Origin: Alphaproteobacteria bacterium
GTDB lineage: Bacteria; Pseudomonadota; Alphaproteobacteria; Micavibrionales; Micavibrionaceae
DNA: 36,672 bases
Direction of reading: 5' to 3'
NCBI GenBank assembly: GCA_025451095.1
Contig: JANWLB010000112.1
Location: 1 to 36,672 of the forward strand
Shown here: positions 35,153-36,672 of the stretch, one piece after another
How the letters are laid out: each line of letters begins with the position of its first letter
Position numbering within the stretch: position 1 is the first letter of the stretch
Notes under the pieces: generated by a model
Told to the model about the DNA's origin: nothing
Database searches by the model: none
Seen by the model: the letters and a program-made list of their open reading frames with translations, nothing else
Translations under genes and position numbers: made by a program

Positions 35153-36672
35153 ATGGCCACTGCGTCGAACGACCGACACATCAAAGATTGCCATAAAAGA
35201 TTTCAAACCAATCTGCATGATTTCTCCCAGCTGATCATCAAGCTGATGCAGACTGAGGATATCCGGGTTGCGCTGGAACACGCCCCGTCCGTCGTCACGA
35301 AAGGCCGCAATTTCATCCAGATCGCGATGGATGACCTGATGGAAAACTTTGAATGGATGATCGAGACCGTCCGCCGCGATGATCCTTCCTTCGATGAAAA
35401 AAGAATCCCGGTCGAATTCTACCAGAACATGATGTTCAACCGCGATGGGCTCAAACTGAAGCGCAAAGAGGCGGAAGAAAAACTCAGATCGGGCCTTGAA
35501 GAAAAAAGAGGCAAGCTCGTTATGGGCCAGGTGATGCCTGAGTTCCTGAGCTGCACTCTCAACAGCATATCGCAGGAGCTTTCCCATGCCCTGCTGAGAA
35601 ACTGGTTCGTGGTCACAAACGATATGGCGCACCTTTTTGCCAACGAAGAAGCTCTTGTAGCTGAGATGTTTTCAAAATCGGCCACTGCTTCTCTTAGCGA
35701 GATGTATAACGGCTGGATTGATGAGCAAAAGCGTATTAAAGCCGAAGCAAAGAAAGCAGAAGAAAAAACGGACGAACCCGAACTTGATCCCCGGCTGATG
35801 ATGATGCTGGCCCGCTACGGAGAAGACATCACGGCAAGAGCCCTCCTCAACGACTATCCTCCCGCCATTGGCCGGGACGACGACGTCACTGACCTGAAGG
35901 CCTCCTTAATCCGGCCGAGCGGGCCCTGTGCCCTACTTCTAGGCAAGCAGGGCGTTGACAAAACGGCCATCACGCAAGGACTTGCCCACGATATCGTCAT
36001 GGGCAGGGTTCCGGCTCAGCTGAAAGATGCCCGGATCGTCCGCCTTAAAATCCGCGACCTGCGCGCCGATTCCGGAACAGGGCAAAAGGAAGAAGAGGAC
36101 GGCGAAACAAAAATTTACGATCAGTTTTTCGAACGCCTCCACTACATCCTGGAAAAGACCGCCGAACACAACGCCAGGAACAGAACGCAGATCATTCTGA
36201 ATATAGATGAAATGGATGACATTGCCCGCTCCTCCACCATATCAACAGCACGCGATCTGATTGCCGCGATGATGAAGGAGTACAAAACGCTGCGAATTGT
36301 AGCTGAAATGTCGGAAGATAAGCACTACAAGGCTGCGACAGAATCCCCTGATCTGATGAGCCGTTTCCAGACACAGAAAATTGAACCACTGAGCTTTGAA
36401 CTCACGCTTGAGCGCCTTAAGGAAACAGCCAGAACCCTGAAGAAAGAACAGGGCATATCAGTTAGTGACGATCTTCTGGCACGCACAATCAAGATGGCTG
36501 ATCGCCATCTGGCCACAATCGCCCGGCCGGGCAGCGCCCTGGACGTCCTTGAATCGGCGGCGGCCCGCGCCATGGCCCTGGGCTCCGAAGAGGTTACAGA
36601 AAGCCATATTGAAGATGTTCTTTCCGCGAAGACCGGCATTGCCAGGCACCTGATCGGCGATACGCTCTCGGA
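35153..36672 (+). CDS. Divergent Hsp100/Clp-type AAA+ protein (3' end outside window)
   Basis: The frame is open from ATG 35153 to the right edge (506 codons). Residues about 220-500 align in order with the first AAA+ domain of ClpA/ClpB: ALLLGKQGVDKTAITQGLAH (Walker A region, 261-280), IILNIDEMDDIA (Walker B, 347-358), MSRFQTQKIEPLS (arginine-finger region, Arg404), then RPGSALDVLESAAARAMA and VTESHIEDVLSAKTGIARHL, the entry to the second domain. The Walker A reads GKQGVDKT instead of GxxGxGKT, with Asp269 replacing the third glycine. The first 220 residues are helical and unlike the Clp N-domain, with a coiled-coil part (KLKRKEAEEKLRSGLEEKRGK). It is probably an unfoldase; its protease partner, if any, is unknown. 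Confidence 0.85.
   Translation, partial: MATASNDRHIKDCHKRFQTNLHDFSQLIIKLMQTEDIRVALEHAPSVVTKGRNFIQIAMDDLMENFEWMIETVRRDDPSFDEKRIPVEFYQNMMFNRDGLKLKRKEAEEKLRSGLEEKRGKLVMGQVMPEFLSCTLNSISQELSHALLRNWFVVTNDMAHLFANEEALVAEMFSKSATASLSEMYNGWIDEQKRIKAEAKKAEEKTDEPELDPRLMMMLARYGEDITARALLNDYPPAIGRDDDVTDLKASLIRPSGPCALLLGKQGVDKTAITQGLAHDIVMGRVPAQLKDARIVRLKIRDLRADSGTGQKEEEDGETKIYDQFFERLHYILEKTAEHNARNRTQIILNIDEMDDIARSSTISTARDLIAAMMKEYKTLRIVAEMSEDKHYKAATESPDLMSRFQTQKIEPLSFELTLERLKETARTLKKEQGISVSDDLLARTIKMADRHLATIARPGSALDVLESAAARAMALGSEEVTESHIEDVLSAKTGIARHLIGDTLS

Overview
The window reads as a contiguous piece of chromosome from an alphaproteobacterium of moderately high G+C. This is inferred from the gene set: a class II DAHP synthase, AcnA-type aconitase, a system I cytochrome c maturation operon, WaaA/LpxK and an LpxL-type acyltransferase of a Gram-negative envelope, PrmB and GyrA. 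A CtrA-type box overlapping a GANTC methylation site supports it. The order cannot be fixed from sequence alone. No tRNA, rRNA, CRISPR array, insertion sequence or prophage is visible. Several long open frames opposite lepA, acnA, gyrA and nadE are antisense shadows produced by GC-biased codons and are not annotated.

Layout. 1-1367 (-) is a truncated membrane-anchored repeat protein. 1512-7444 (+) carries lepA, an unknown HETGH metallopeptidase-like protein, prmB, a small secreted Cys protein, a pirin and an ICMT-like membrane methyltransferase. 7441-11004 is an accessory-looking stretch of unrecognised genes: a small membrane-anchored Cys protein, two unknowns and a convergent HD-like protein. 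acnA (-) follows. Then comes a 318-bp divergent gap holding a symmetric CtrA-type box, a candidate small RNA and a strong terminator. ccmABCDE (+) comes next, with ccmD only 53 codons long, then a convergent 96-codon unknown. 17191-20395 is a lipopolysaccharide block, waaA-lpxK-lpxL-like, meeting a PDE-like HD protein tail to tail. 21682-26173 is class II DAHP synthase, nadE and gltX; 26257-28629 is cimA and trmJ. On the minus strand follow a stand-alone extended ClpP, then gyrA with a SET-domain gene 9 nt downstream. The right end has an M48 peptidase (+), a DUF2059-like protein and ssb (-), and a truncated Hsp100/Clp-type AAA+ protein (+) whose first Walker A is altered.

How it fits together. 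Most genes are housekeeping: translation, replication, TCA cycle, amino acid and NAD synthesis, lipid A/Kdo assembly and haem delivery for cytochrome c. The less ordinary material lies between them. Proteolysis is represented by two HExxH proteins with apparently leaderless promoters, a ClpP paralogue with intact catalytic spacing but terminal extensions, and a divergent Clp ATPase. Regulation is represented by the CtrA/CcrM-type site, the candidate sRNA, tandem 17-bp operator-like repeats before the HD-like gene and a hairpin at the likely 5' end of the gltX transcript. I see no single compact locus that is clearly a new defence or biosynthetic system.
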